Source: Laedolimicola sp934402125
GTDB taxonomy: Bacteria; Bacillota; Clostridia; Lachnospirales; Lachnospiraceae
Length of the DNA stretch: 64,000 bases
Direction: 5' to 3'
Assembly (NCBI RefSeq): GCF_052065835.1
Contig: NZ_JBQHTG010000001.1
Span: forward strand, 434,001 to 498,000
Part shown: piece by piece, positions 16,183 through 24,480 of the stretch
Position numbering within the stretch: the first letter of the stretch is position 1
Layout: each line of letters starts with the position of its first letter
The notes under the pieces: model-generated
Seen by the model: only the letters and a program-made list of their open reading frames with translations
What the model was told of the DNA's origin: nothing
Databases searched by the model: none
Translations under genes and position numbers: made by a program

Positions 16183-17548
16183 GTTCTTGGTTCTCCTTTA
16201 CCCTTTTGGCGCATTCTTTTGCTTCTTTTGCCATGCGGCGGGCCAGAAAGGCGGATAATCCCGTATAATTCTCAGGCTTTATCATTTCTTCCAGCTCCTG
16301 GGCCTTAAAGTTTTCGGCCAGTACCGGATCTTCCTTCAGCACGGTAAGATAATCTTTGCCGTCCAGCTCTGCCAGCATCGCTTTATCATATAATAACTCA
16401 TGGGCGCGATCCTTGCCAAGCTTTTCCGCTATTTTCATCATGACACACTCGCTGTTATCAAGTCCTTTATTTAAAAGGGCGTTCTGGTACATGCGTTCCC
16501 TGTTCACATGAAGGTCCGCCGTCAGCTCCTCCGCGCGCATCAATACCTCTGTCGTCAGTTCCAGAGCCTCCTCCAGCATACCGTCATACAGCATGTAAGC
16601 GCTGGAGTCTCCCTCAAACATCCGTACACCGGCAAAAAGTCCGGTGGATACCAGGGAATACAGTTTCTGGGAATTGGCTATGATACCCTTTGCCAGCTTC
16701 GGATTGATTTTCTGTGGCATGGTGGAGCTTCCCACCGTACCCTTCTGAAAAGGCTCGCTGACCTCCCCGAATTCTTCCAGTCCTGTGTAGTAGACTTCCT
16801 CCGCTATTTTGTGAAAAGCGTTGCATAATAGCGCCAGATTCATGATATATTCTTCTTTTTGGCTGAAGATGTTGCGGGACGGAACCGGCATACTGTACAT
16901 TCCCAGCTTCTTAGCAAAGCGCTGCTGTACCCGCCAGCCCTTTTCGCCAGTGGCGTTGAAGGCGCCTACCGCGCCTCCCGCCATAGCCTGGAACACCCGT
17001 TTTTCACATTCTTCCAGACGCTCCCGGGCATTCAGAAGCTCGCTGATCCAGACAGACACCTTATAGCCGTAGGTAATCGGAATTGCGTGCCGCCCATGGG
17101 TGCGCCCCGGCATGACCGTCTCCGCATGAGCCTCAGCCAGATCGCCCAGGTGCTCCAGGATATCTGCCACGTAGGACAGGAAAATCCGATGAATTTTATA
17201 GGTAACATAGAGCTGGCCTGTCTGCTGGATATTCTGAGTAGTCACGCCGTAATGGACGTATTTTCCACCCTCCTCGCTGCAGGCCTTTACCAACACTTTT
17301 ACGAAGGGCACAAAGCCATGGCCCACCTTCGCCTGAATACGCTCCATTTCCTCCAGATCGATTCGATCCAGCTTCGCATTTTCTATGATATTGTCTGCTG
17401 CGCTGCGGGGAATAAAGCCTTCCTCTGCCTGCGCGTCAGCCAGCGCAGCCTCCGCGAGGAGCCAGGATTCTATCTTCGCTTCCTTTGTAAGCAGTTTTTT
17501 GATTCCTCTGTCATTTCCTTTGCTCTTTGAATCATATAATGCTCTCAT
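16163..17548 (-). CDS. fumarase/aspartase-superfamily lyase in a PTS operon
   Basis: 461 residues of the adenylosuccinate lyase / carboxymuconate cycloisomerase branch. Visible: N-terminal EAKIESWLLAEAALADAQAE, the His region KYVHYGVTTQNI (His 99), PGRTHGRHAIP (about 148-156), and the mobile signature loop GSSTMPQKINP (273-283) with the catalytic Ser. These enzymes cleave C-N or C-O bonds beta to a carboxylate, usually releasing fumarate. It lies between EIICB (3 bases upstream) and EIIA (20-base overlap), with a HAD phosphatase after. That argues against housekeeping purB and for degradation of the PTS substrate, perhaps a sugar carrying an aspartate- or succinate-like group. Substrate is inferred. 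Confidence 0.8.
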   Translation of the reverse strand: MRALYDSKSKGNDRGIKKLLTKEAKIESWLLAEAALADAQAEEGFIPRSAADNIIENAKLDRIDLEEMERIQAKVGHGFVPFVKVLVKACSEEGGKYVHYGVTTQNIQQTGQLYVTYKIHRIFLSYVADILEHLGDLAEAHAETVMPGRTHGRHAIPITYGYKVSVWISELLNARERLEECEKRVFQAMAGGAVGAFNATGEKGWRVQQRFAKKLGMYSMPVPSRNIFSQKEEYIMNLALLCNAFHKIAEEVYYTGLEEFGEVSEPFQKGTVGSSTMPQKINPKLAKGIIANSQKLYSLVSTGLFAGVRMFEGDSSAYMLYDGMLEEALELTTEVLMRAEELTADLHVNRERMYQNALLNKGLDNSECVMMKIAEKLGKDRAHELLYDKAMLAELDGKDYLTVLKEDPVLAENFKAQELEEMIKPENYTGLSAFLARRMAKEAKECAKRVKENQEHGIIQS

Positions 17549-17551
17549 TTT

Positions 17552-19132
17552 TTATCCCTTCAGCAATTTATCAACGGCGTTTCTTACAAATTCCACATGA
17601 GGTCCAAATACCACATGGATATGGTTCGTAGACGGGAAGAAGATACCTGCGCAGCCAGAATCACGCAGTCCCACCTGATTTACCTGCGCCGGATCCTTTA
17701 AATCAATACGAAGTCTGGATACACAGTTTTCCACATGTACAATATTCTCCGGACCGCCCAGATTCTCCACTACAATGCGGGCGATTTCCGGCCAGTTCTT
17801 ATCCTTCAGCAGCGTGCTTGCGGACTCCTCAATTTCAAAGGATTCCCGTCCCGGCGTCTCCAGGTTCCATTTCTTAATGAAGAATTTAAACGCAAAGTAG
17901 AAAATTACAAAGTTTACGATACCCAGCAGAATCAGGTTCAGCCAGTGAGTGTTCTCATACATCAGACCGAAGATTCCAAAATCGAAGATTGTTCCGCGGA
18001 TGTACCCGATGCTGATATGCAGGAACTGATAAGGAATGGTCATCAGACCGCACAGTACGCAGTATACCGCGAAAAGCTGCGGAGAAATGAACAGGAATGA
18101 AAACTCCAGCGGCTCTGTAATATTTCCAAGAAAAGCGGTCAATACACAGGTCATGATGACGCCCTTGCACATTTTCCGGTTCTTCAGGTATGAAGTATGG
18201 TACATCGCCAGTCCGATGGCCGGGATACGAAACAGCGTAGTCAGCATCTGAGAACCTCCCAGGTAACTGGTCAGCTTCGGCATCAGCTCTGCCCAGTAGG
18301 GACTGTCCGGACCCAAGTTAAATAAAATCTCATTTACTGCCGGAAGGATACCTACATACTCTGTACCATTGATAAGGTAAGTTCCGCCTGCCTCTGTAAA
18401 GCGGACAACCGCCGCCAGTACATGGTGCAGTCCGAAGGGAATCAGCGCCCTGTGCAGCATATAGTAGATACCGCTTCCGATGTAGTTGGTGGTAAAGATA
18501 AAGGAAATGCTGATCAGGAAGCTGATTAACAGGTTCCATATAATCGGCAGCACCAGGCCAATCGGGATCATACATACAAAGGTAATAATCGGAATGGATT
18601 TCTTTCCTCCAAAGAACGCGAAGGCCAGCGGAAGCTCCAGATTGTAAAACTTATCTGCTACCTTGGCAGCCACCAGACCGGAAATCAATCCGCCCAGGGC
18701 CTCAGTCTTCAGTGTCTGTACGCCCAGCACCATACCCTGGCCTACCTGCGCCATGGTGTCGGCGTCTGCCAGCGTACCCGTATTTTTCAGGAATACATTC
18801 ATGACCGTATTCAAGGTCAGATATCCCACTACAGACGCGAATACCGCGATTCCCTTTTCTTTCTTTGCCATTCCCTGCGCTACGCCCATGGCAAACAGAA
18901 TCGGAATATTGTTGAAAATAATACTGGTAATATCCTTCGCTCCACTGATAATCAGTTTCAATACGGCTGTGTCCAGAATCGGAAATTTCTCAATCATGTA
19001 GCTCTGCCCCAAAGCGCTGCAGATACCCATAACCATACCAATCGGTGCTAAAAGTGCAATCGGAAGCAGCAGTGAACGTCCAAAGGTCTGGATTCCGTCT
19101 TTAAAGCTTCCCGCTTTTTTCTTGCTCATCAT
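17552..19132 (-). CDS. PTS EIICB permease, glucose/N-acetylglucosamine family
   Basis: 526 residues. The EIIC part (about 1-420) has ten or so hydrophobic helices, including LLPIALLAPIGMVMG, GGKKSIPIITF, IPFGLHHVLAAVVRF and the sugar-binding NITEPLEFSFLF. The EIIB domain (about 445-526) has its phospho-Cys in VENCVSRLRIDLKD. It takes up and phosphorylates a sugar using the stand-alone EIIA. The sugar cannot be named from sequence; MalX/PtsG-like permeases differ in specificity. It heads the four-gene operon; ATG 19132 follows AGGAGGG. Divergent from the PRD regulator that probably controls it. Confidence 0.92.
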   Translation of the reverse strand: MMSKKKAGSFKDGIQTFGRSLLLPIALLAPIGMVMGICSALGQSYMIEKFPILDTAVLKLIISGAKDITSIIFNNIPILFAMGVAQGMAKKEKGIAVFASVVGYLTLNTVMNVFLKNTGTLADADTMAQVGQGMVLGVQTLKTEALGGLISGLVAAKVADKFYNLELPLAFAFFGGKKSIPIITFVCMIPIGLVLPIIWNLLISFLISISFIFTTNYIGSGIYYMLHRALIPFGLHHVLAAVVRFTEAGGTYLINGTEYVGILPAVNEILFNLGPDSPYWAELMPKLTSYLGGSQMLTTLFRIPAIGLAMYHTSYLKNRKMCKGVIMTCVLTAFLGNITEPLEFSFLFISPQLFAVYCVLCGLMTIPYQFLHISIGYIRGTIFDFGIFGLMYENTHWLNLILLGIVNFVIFYFAFKFFIKKWNLETPGRESFEIEESASTLLKDKNWPEIARIVVENLGGPENIVHVENCVSRLRIDLKDPAQVNQVGLRDSGCAGIFFPSTNHIHVVFGPHVEFVRNAVDKLLKG

Positions 19133-19181
19133 AACCCTCCTGAATTCTTAACAATTACTCATCCTCTTATTTTTCTGCATC

Positions 19182-19270
19182 CTTTGGCCAAAGATTAATT
19201 ATACTATAGCCCTTGTGCGTTTTCTCTTCAAGGTCACCTTTCGACCCGAAAAAAATACAAAATATGACCC
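19182..19270. promoter_or_regulatory. PTS operon control region in the divergent intergenic gap
   Basis: On the minus strand a -10 TATAAT lies at 19198-19203 with no clear -35, as expected for an activated promoter. A perfect palindrome CTTTGGCCAAAG (19182-19193) sits just downstream of it. Two direct copies of GACCC followed by A-rich sequence (19243-19247 and 19266-19270) are 23 bases apart, about two helical turns, upstream of it. These suit an activator site and a second operator. A plus-strand TATAAT at 19289-19294 could serve the regulator. Confidence 0.5.
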
Positions 19271-19319
19271 CAAAAAAGAAATATCTGTTATAATACGGCT
19301 ATACGGGGGGAAATGAACG

Positions 19320-20336
19320 ATGAGCATTCACTCTTATGATTTACAGACCTGTGCTTTTATCCAGGAAAAACAGACGCTTGCGCTGGAAAAATGCAGCCGG
19401 CTCTGTGGGAAAAGCACCGCATCCATAAAGCGGAGTATCTCCGCAATCAATGAGTATCTGGCACCGGAACATCAGATCCTCATCAGCAACAATCAGGCGG
19501 TTTTTCAGATGACTTATCTGGAATACCTTGCTTTTATCCAGTCTCTGACTCTGGAGGACTATGTGCCGTCCCAGACAGAACGGCTGGATATCATGACCAT
19601 TTACGCCTTTTTCAACCTGACACTGAATATGTCCCATTTGTATGAGACGCTTCATTTCAGCCCTTCCACCAAAAAGAAGGATAGCCGCGCGTTGTCCGAA
19701 TGGCTTCGATCCCAGGGGCTGGATACGGAAGTCGTGCCTAAGACCGGTATCCGCATTGCGGGAGATGAACTGAATTTCCGTATCTGCGTTGTTACCATTC
19801 TCTCCCGCTATCTGGAGGTGGATCAGGACTTCCGGCTGACGAAGCGTCTTGCCAACAATCCCCTGCAGTCCATGATTGCCGAATATTTTCTGATAACCGG
19901 AGACGCAGAGATTCAAACGGTATGGCAGCAGCTTCGGGAATTTATCGCCGCCTGTCAGTTCCGCATCTCCTATGCCTCCGTGAAATTCCTGTATATCTAC
20001 ATGGTCTGCGCTACTTTTCGACAGAATGCCGGTTATTCCCTCAAAGTCTCCCGGGAAATTCCGGTTCCGGTCCGGGATTTTCATCTGATGGACCAGGCTG
20101 CGGAAAATATGTTTGTCAACCATCTGATTTCCTCTCTGGATTTCAGCACTCGGGTCATGCCTCCGGTGAGTGAACAGCTTTTTGCCATCACCCGGAAGCT
20201 TATCTATAAACTCCAGAGCAATATTATTACCTGGATTCAGGACGACCACTTTATCTATGAGGAGGTGTATGCCTATCTCCATAAATCCCTGATCCGCAAC
20301 ACCTATCACTTTTCTTTTTATGATAACAAATTAGGT
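19320..20336 (+). pseudogene. PRD-domain PTS operon regulator, 5' part (interrupted)
   Basis: The first 339 residues of a BglG/LicR-type transcription regulator: N-terminal helix-turn-helix (about 18-45), a second winged region, then PRD-type helical domains (about 165-339). The mobile element joins after the GGT codon ending at 20336. Beyond that the frame reads 74 element-encoded codons to a stop at 20558. The remaining 182 codons lie at 27952-28500. ATG 19320 is preceded by GGGGGG. It is divergent from the PTS operon, its presumed target. The truncated product lacks the C-terminal EIIB-like domain and probably does not respond to PTS phosphorylation. Confidence 0.85.
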
Positions 20337-20356
20337 CAGTTTACAAGGAACTACAC
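20335..20356. repeat. left attachment site (attL) with terminal inverted repeat
   Basis: Crossover dinucleotide GT (20335-20336) followed by CAGTTTACAAGGAACTACAC. The same 20 bases, with one mismatch, occur inverted at the right end, giving a near-palindromic attP in the excised circle, as for large serine recombinases. Confidence 0.85.
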
Positions 20357-20380
20357 GCAGACCGTGAAACGGGCTGCTGA

Positions 20381-20429
20381 CAACAAACGGCGCTATGCTC
20401 CCGGCTGGGTGCATAGCACCTGTTTGTTG
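20381..20429. repeat. long inverted repeat near left end
   Basis: CAACAAAC and GCTATGC arms (20381-20398) are matched by GCATAGC and GTTTGTTG (20411-20429). This is a strong hairpin about 50 bases before the predicted nic site. Confidence 0.7.
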
Positions 20430-20477
20430 CGGGGGTTTCCAAAGGGGGCAGCGCCCCATTTGGCACACGACTTTGCG

Positions 20478-20504
20478 GAGCAAAGTGTAGTGTGTTATAC
20501 GCTC
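20478..20504 (+). other. oriT: predicted MOBV origin of transfer (oriT nic region)
   Basis: TAGTGTGTTATAC at 20488-20500 matches the nic core known for pMV158 (cleaved TAGTGTG/TTA), so nicking is predicted between 20494 and 20495. The core lies in a hairpin (GAGC at 20478-20481 with GCTC at 20501-20504, inner GTGTA/TATAC), as in pMV158. The element encodes a MOBV relaxase at 25151-26095. It is 4.6 kb from that gene, which is unusual, but in the same element. Confidence 0.7.
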
Positions 20505-20529
20505 TGTCGGCGTTGCCCTGAAAATACCG

Positions 20530-21079
20530 TTGCCGCCGGGGAGGGCAAGGGCATTTGACGCGGCAGGAAAGCAGGGCTTTGTTTGGGGCTGGTAAGCCGG
20601 AAACAAAGGGCTGATTTCAGCAGCAGACAGGGCGTATTATGAAAGCCCCCGTCCCTCGTCCTCCGCCCCCGGCCTATGGGACAAAAAGTCCCAAAGCTCT
20701 GGACACCGTGACCAGATGTGTGGCCACACTCCGGGAAAAGTAGCAGGACGGCAGGAAACCGTCAAGGCTGAAATGAATGGGCTGACGCCCGGCCTTGACC
20801 GTTCCCCGCCGCCCCGCTGGATGGGTGGACAAGGTGGCCAATCCCTAAAAGTGTTTGGCCGCACTCGTTCATTTTGGGGCCTTTCTTCTCCCAAAATTGA
20901 AATGGGCGAGAAAGCCCTAAAATGGCTTTCCCGCCTTGATTACCCATTAGCAAAGACGGGCGAGACTGTCAACGGCGGCGCTGAAAGCGCCGTTCATCTT
21001 GACCGTTGACTGGCTCGCCTGGCTTTGCTACTGCCCGTAAGAGATGGAAAAACAAGATGGAAAACAAGGTTAAAAATGG
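20530..21079. other. non-coding left part of the element
   Basis: About 550 bases without a convincing gene. It contains GC-rich short inverted repeats, for example AGTGTGGCCACACA-like at about 20717-20732, and a compound structure at 20959-21019 where GGCGAG, GTCAA and CGGCGCT pair with AGCGCCG, TTGAC and CTCGCC. It may be a remnant of a former resistance module or part of the transfer or replication region. Confidence 0.45.
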
Positions 21080-21109
21080 TTGACAAGTCTATCGGATGTG
21101 TGTTATACT
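21080..21109 (+). promoter_or_regulatory. promoter of the macrolide efflux gene
   Basis: TTGACA (21080-21085), 18-base spacer, TATACT (21104-21109). Confidence 0.8.
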
Positions 21110-21384
21110 GTGCGACAGTTTGAGATTGGAAGGAGGCTTACGTGTGTTAATTTGTGTACGCTAATAAGCAATAAAAAGTAGAAGTACCTTTCCACATGAT
21201 GGTGGGCTTTTTTTGCGTGCGTATGCAAAGGAACACGTAGGTTTGACACGAGCAGTCTTTGAACTGTATCGTGGTGTTTTTTCGTGCTTTGTTGTTATGC
21301 AGGCGTCTGCCCTCTCTGTGGGACAACGCCTGCTTTTTATTGCAGAAACAAAGGAACAATGCAATAAAAAAGGAGGTTCGCATT
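21110..21384 (+). promoter_or_regulatory. attenuator leader of the efflux gene with two terminators
   Basis: A 275-base leader. A ribosome-binding site AAGGAGG at about 21130 precedes very short possible leader peptides. Hairpin 1 (21247-21282) is CACGA...TCGTG with an inner GCAGT/ACTGT stem, ending in six T. Hairpin 2 (21299-21338) is GCAGGCGT...ACGCCTGC ending in five T. Both precede the ATG at 21385, so readthrough must be induced; drug-stalled ribosome attenuation is the likely mode but is inferred. Confidence 0.65.
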
Positions 21385-22605
21385 ATGACCCAAAACAACA
21401 ATTCATGGAGAAAAACTTATTTTACACTTCTTGCCGGACAAGCAATATCCTTTATTAGCAGCGGTATTTTGCAAATGGCCATTATCTTTTATTTGGTTGC
21501 GAAAACTAATTCTGCAATCATATTGACGGCGGCAACACTGATTGGATTTTTGCCGCAAGCCTGTTTAGGCCCGTTTGCAGGTGCTTTTGTTGACCGGCAC
21601 AGCCGTAAAAGCGTAATGATTGGTGCGGATTTGATAATTGCCGCCGCTGGCGGTATTCTGGCGCTGGTGGCGTTTTACATGGAATTGCCCGTATGGTCTA
21701 TTATGGTTGTCCTGTTAATCCGAAGTGCGGGAACTGCTTTTCATTCTCCAGCATTCAGCGCAGCAACACCTATGATTGTGCCAAAAGAGGAACTTACAAA
21801 ATGCGCTGGTTACACGCAGACCATGCAAGCAGTAAGTGCGATTATCAGTCCAGCTGCCGCAGCGTTTTTATATGCTGTTTGGCCTCTTAATGCAATTATA
21901 TTGTTAGATATTGTGGGTGCAATCCTTGCCTGTGTGACTGTTGCGATTTCGTCCATACCAACGCCTGAACTATGTCCAGAAACGAAAAGACAACAGTTTT
22001 TACAGGATATGAAAGAGGGGTATGTGGTATTAAAGCAAAACAGGGGCCTCTTTGCTCTGCTCTGGATTGGTGTAATTTATATGTTCTTTTATATGCCAAT
22101 CAGTACGCTTTTTCCTCTCATCTGTATGTCATACTTCAAAGGAACACCGGCCCATGCCTCTGCCGCTGAAATTGCTTTTGCGGTTGGTATGCTGCTTGGC
22201 GGAGTCATTCTGAGCATTTGGGGCGGTTTTAAGAAACGGCGGTACACCATCGGTCTTTCCGTTCTCCTGATGGGCGTTAGCATTATGCTCTCCGGGCTTT
22301 TGCCGCCAGACGCATTTCTTGTCTTTGTTGTGTGCTGTACTGTTATGGGAATTTCCGCTCCATTTTACGGTGTGCAAAATGCGATTTTTCAAGAAACGGT
22401 CAAACCAGAATATCTGGGGAGAGTTTTTTCTCTACTGACAAGCGCCGCTTCCCTCGCCATGCCGTTTGGCCTTGTCATTTCCGGGCCTCTGGCGGAGCGG
22501 CTGGGAGTTGAGAAATGGTTTGTCATTTGCGGAATTGGCATTATCATCGTTGCGCTTGCCGTATTTTTACTACCCGGTTTGAGAGAGATTGACAATACGC
22601 AATAA
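21385..22605 (+). CDS. Mef-type macrolide efflux MFS transporter
   Basis: 406 residues with about twelve transmembrane helices and the MFS loop motif FAGAFVDRHSRKSVM between helices 2 and 3. The opening TLLAGQAISFISSGILQMAI and overall length match the Mef group of proton-driven macrolide exporters; the sequence brings mef(En2) to mind, but I cannot confirm the allele. ATG 21385 follows AAGGAGG, preferred over an upstream in-frame ATG at 21259 that lies inside the leader hairpins. It is the only evident cargo gene of the element and has its own promoter, attenuator and terminator. Confidence 0.85.
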   Translation: MTQNNNSWRKTYFTLLAGQAISFISSGILQMAIIFYLVAKTNSAIILTAATLIGFLPQACLGPFAGAFVDRHSRKSVMIGADLIIAAAGGILALVAFYMELPVWSIMVVLLIRSAGTAFHSPAFSAATPMIVPKEELTKCAGYTQTMQAVSAIISPAAAAFLYAVWPLNAIILLDIVGAILACVTVAISSIPTPELCPETKRQQFLQDMKEGYVVLKQNRGLFALLWIGVIYMFFYMPISTLFPLICMSYFKGTPAHASAAEIAFAVGMLLGGVILSIWGGFKKRRYTIGLSVLLMGVSIMLSGLLPPDAFLVFVVCCTVMGISAPFYGVQNAIFQETVKPEYLGRVFSLLTSAASLAMPFGLVISGPLAERLGVEKWFVICGIGIIIVALAVFLLPGLREIDNTQ

Positions 22606-22633
22606 TCAACTGCACCTTTTTCTATTACTAAAC

Positions 22634-22687
22634 AAAATGCCTGGATGGTGGTTCTGAAAAACCAGAACCGCCGTTCAGGCATTTTTT
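22634..22687. terminator. bidirectional terminator between efflux gene and XRE regulator
   Basis: AAAATGCCTG...GGTTCTG, loop, CAGAACC...CAGGCATTTTTT. Stems and tails suit both converging genes. Confidence 0.85.
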
Positions 22688-23486
22688 ATCTTCGTCCTCT
22701 CTGCGGTTTTGGATTCTTCAGCAAGTCGGATTTTTCCGCAATCTTTTTCAGCCACTTCCGTTCTTCTACTGACAGCTTCCTAAAATTCAGCTTGAGCCGT
22801 TTGCAGATAAACGCCAAGTACGCTTGTTCCGTGTCGCTGTCCTGGCTGACGATTTCACCAGCAGTTTCCAGCATTTCTTTTAGCGGGTTATCCTCTGGGA
22901 CGCTGAAAAAATCGTCCTTGTGTGTTTCCCGCAGAGCAAGGGCAATCCCGTTTATGTCCCGTTGTATCACATAGCGGCAAAACTCGTCCTCATCAATATG
23001 GGCGGTGATAAGCTGTCTTAACTGCGTATCACTCATGCCAGGATTATGCTTTTTTATAACAGTTGCGCTCATCGTGTCCACTATGGCGTTTGCACCCTGC
23101 GCCTGTTTCAGTGCCGTTCCGTTCACATAGATTTCAAGGTCAGCCATCAGCCGGGGGAAATCCAGGTGCGCCGCCAGCTCACACAGCAGGGTATTGTCTA
23201 TCCTCCCGCTTTTCAGCAGGTCAATCATTTCATCACTCAAACGCAGGTCTGCAAGATCGGCGTTTGGGTGATTTTTCATTTCAGACAGCCCCAGCAGATA
23301 ATCAGCGGTCACACCGTAAAACTTCGCCAGCCGGATAAGGGCATAGTGGCTGATGTCCTTGAAGTCTTCCGTTTCGTAACTGCCCAGCGCAGACTTGGAA
23401 AGCCCGGTCTGCTCCGCAAGCTGCCCCAGCGTCAAGCCACGCTCCACACGTAGGTCTTTTAATCGCTCTTGTATGGATAAAGACAT
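22686..23486 (-). CDS. XRE-family helix-turn-helix regulator of the element
   Basis: 266 residues. The N-terminal HTH_3 domain (about 5-62) has LKDLRVERGLTLGQLAEQTG, LSKSALGSYE and FYGVTADYLLGLSE. The remaining about 200 residues are helical with a basic C-terminal tail (NPKPQRGRR). Such regulators are common in clostridial conjugative and mobilizable elements and probably control transfer genes. ATG 23486 follows AAGGAGGG. An exact inverted repeat upstream (23520-23556) might be its operator. Confidence 0.88.
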   Translation of the reverse strand: MSLSIQERLKDLRVERGLTLGQLAEQTGLSKSALGSYETEDFKDISHYALIRLAKFYGVTADYLLGLSEMKNHPNADLADLRLSDEMIDLLKSGRIDNTLLCELAAHLDFPRLMADLEIYVNGTALKQAQGANAIVDTMSATVIKKHNPGMSDTQLRQLITAHIDEDEFCRYVIQRDINGIALALRETHKDDFFSVPEDNPLKEMLETAGEIVSQDSDTEQAYLAFICKRLKLNFRKLSVEERKWLKKIAEKSDLLKNPKPQRGRR

Positions 23487-23519
23487 ATTCACCCTCCTTG
23501 CTAGCTCAACGAAAGAGAA

Positions 23520-23556
23520 GCCGTTATGCTATGTACTATGCTCATAGCATAACGGC
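23520..23556. repeat. perfect 14-base inverted repeat between two element genes
   Basis: GCCGTTATGCTATG, 9-base loop, CATAGCATAACGGC. It lies between the 87-residue gene and the XRE gene. It could terminate the former (the following minus-strand bases are TTCTCTTTC) or act as an operator. Confidence 0.75.
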
Positions 23557-23564
23557 ATAGGCAT

Positions 23565-23828
23565 TTACAGTTTTATTTTACCATTTGCTACATCTTCACG
23601 AAATTTATCAACAAGCTTCGCTGTCAGCTTGGATTTACCGTAGTGTTCAAGTACAAAAGTACGATAACTTTTTCCATCTACAAGCACATCACTTTTTCTG
23701 GTCAACAACCAATTTCCGTTACCTCCTCCCTGTTCTCTAATATTCCAGTCTTTCCCATATCTTTTATAGATTTCATCTTTTTTACCTTGAACAGACATTG
23801 ATTCGCTTGGAATATAAACAATTTGCAT
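23565..23828 (-). CDS. small hypothetical protein of the element
   Basis: 87 residues, no recognised domain, with many Lys, Tyr and Gly. It contains YGKDWNIREQGGGNGNWLLT and a Lys-rich C-terminal helix. Base composition is AT-richer than the relaxase region, suggesting a separate source. Start supported by GGAGGAG upstream. It is transcribed with or just before the XRE regulator. Confidence 0.65.
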   Translation of the reverse strand: MQIVYIPSESMSVQGKKDEIYKRYGKDWNIREQGGGNGNWLLTRKSDVLVDGKSYRTFVLEHYGKSKLTAKLVDKFREDVANGKIKL

Positions 23829-24056
23829 AATAGCTCCTCCTTTATTTTGTGCAAGAAGACCAGAAACCTGAATTTGTCTTTTATCTTTTTTTGATTATAT
23901 CACAAATCCGAGAGCGTGGAAATAGGGAGTTTTTCAGGCTGATTTCCTACCTCTTGGATATACGGCACAGGCGGTCAAAAAGGTGTAGACTTGGGATAGT
24001 TCATCGATGGACAAGCACCTTGGAAACAGAACACGCCAAAGAAAACGGAGGGACGC

Positions 24057-24470
24057 ATGAGCAAAAGACCCTATCAACACCTGCCGCCGCTGGAACACAG
24101 GCCGGACGGCTCCCCCTACCGCATAACCCCGCCCCAGAAGAGACGAGCCAGCGGCCTGATACGCCGGGAGTGCTGCAACTGCGAGGACGGAAACTGCCTT
24201 GCGCTGGACGATGGCGACACCTGCGCCTGTCCGCAGATGATTTCGTTCTCCGTCTGCTGCAAGTGGTTCCGCTGGGCGGTCTTGCCGCTGGACAGGACGC
24301 TGGAAGCGGAGATTTACCGGGACAGGGACTTGAAACGCTGTGCGGAGTGCGGCGGTGTGTTCGTCCCGAAGTCCAACCGGGGCAAATACTGCCCGGACTG
24401 CGCCGCCAGAGTTCACAGGCGGCAGAAAACAGAAAGTGAACGGAAAAGGAGGTCTGCTGTGGACAGTTAA
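24057..24470 (+). CDS. cysteine-rich VLP-domain protein
   Basis: 137 residues. The middle holds clustered cysteines (ECCNCEDGNCLAL, TCACPQ, VCCKWFRWAVLPLD) followed by a small zinc-ribbon-like part (RCAECGGVFVPKSNRGKYCPDCAARVHRR). The VLPLD motif in a Cys-rich context is the mark of the Cys-rich VLP family, found almost only in Clostridia mobile elements upstream of replication and mobilization genes. Function is unknown; nucleic-acid binding is plausible. ATG 24057 fits the family N-terminus. Confidence 0.8.
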   Translation: MSKRPYQHLPPLEHRPDGSPYRITPPQKRRASGLIRRECCNCEDGNCLALDDGDTCACPQMISFSVCCKWFRWAVLPLDRTLEAEIYRDRDLKRCAECGGVFVPKSNRGKYCPDCAARVHRRQKTESERKRRSAVDS

Positions 24471-24480
24471 GAGCGGGAAA

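Noticed and set aside
16163..17548. Housekeeping purB (adenylosuccinate lyase)
   Set aside because: Not excluded, but overlap with PTS genes on both sides argues for a substrate-specific lyase, so the symbol was withheld.
20337..20558. C-terminal 74 codons of the interrupted regulator frame as regulator sequence
   Set aside because: These codons lie inside the mobile element, after the crossover, and are chance readthrough.
21259..21384. N-terminal extension of the efflux protein
   Set aside because: The extension lies across the leader hairpins; ATG 21385 has a proper AAGGAGG site and matches the Mef N-terminus.
23849..24439. 196-codon frame overlapping the Cys-rich gene
   Set aside because: The frame at 24057 encodes the recognisable Cys-rich VLP protein; this one has low-complexity shadow sequence.
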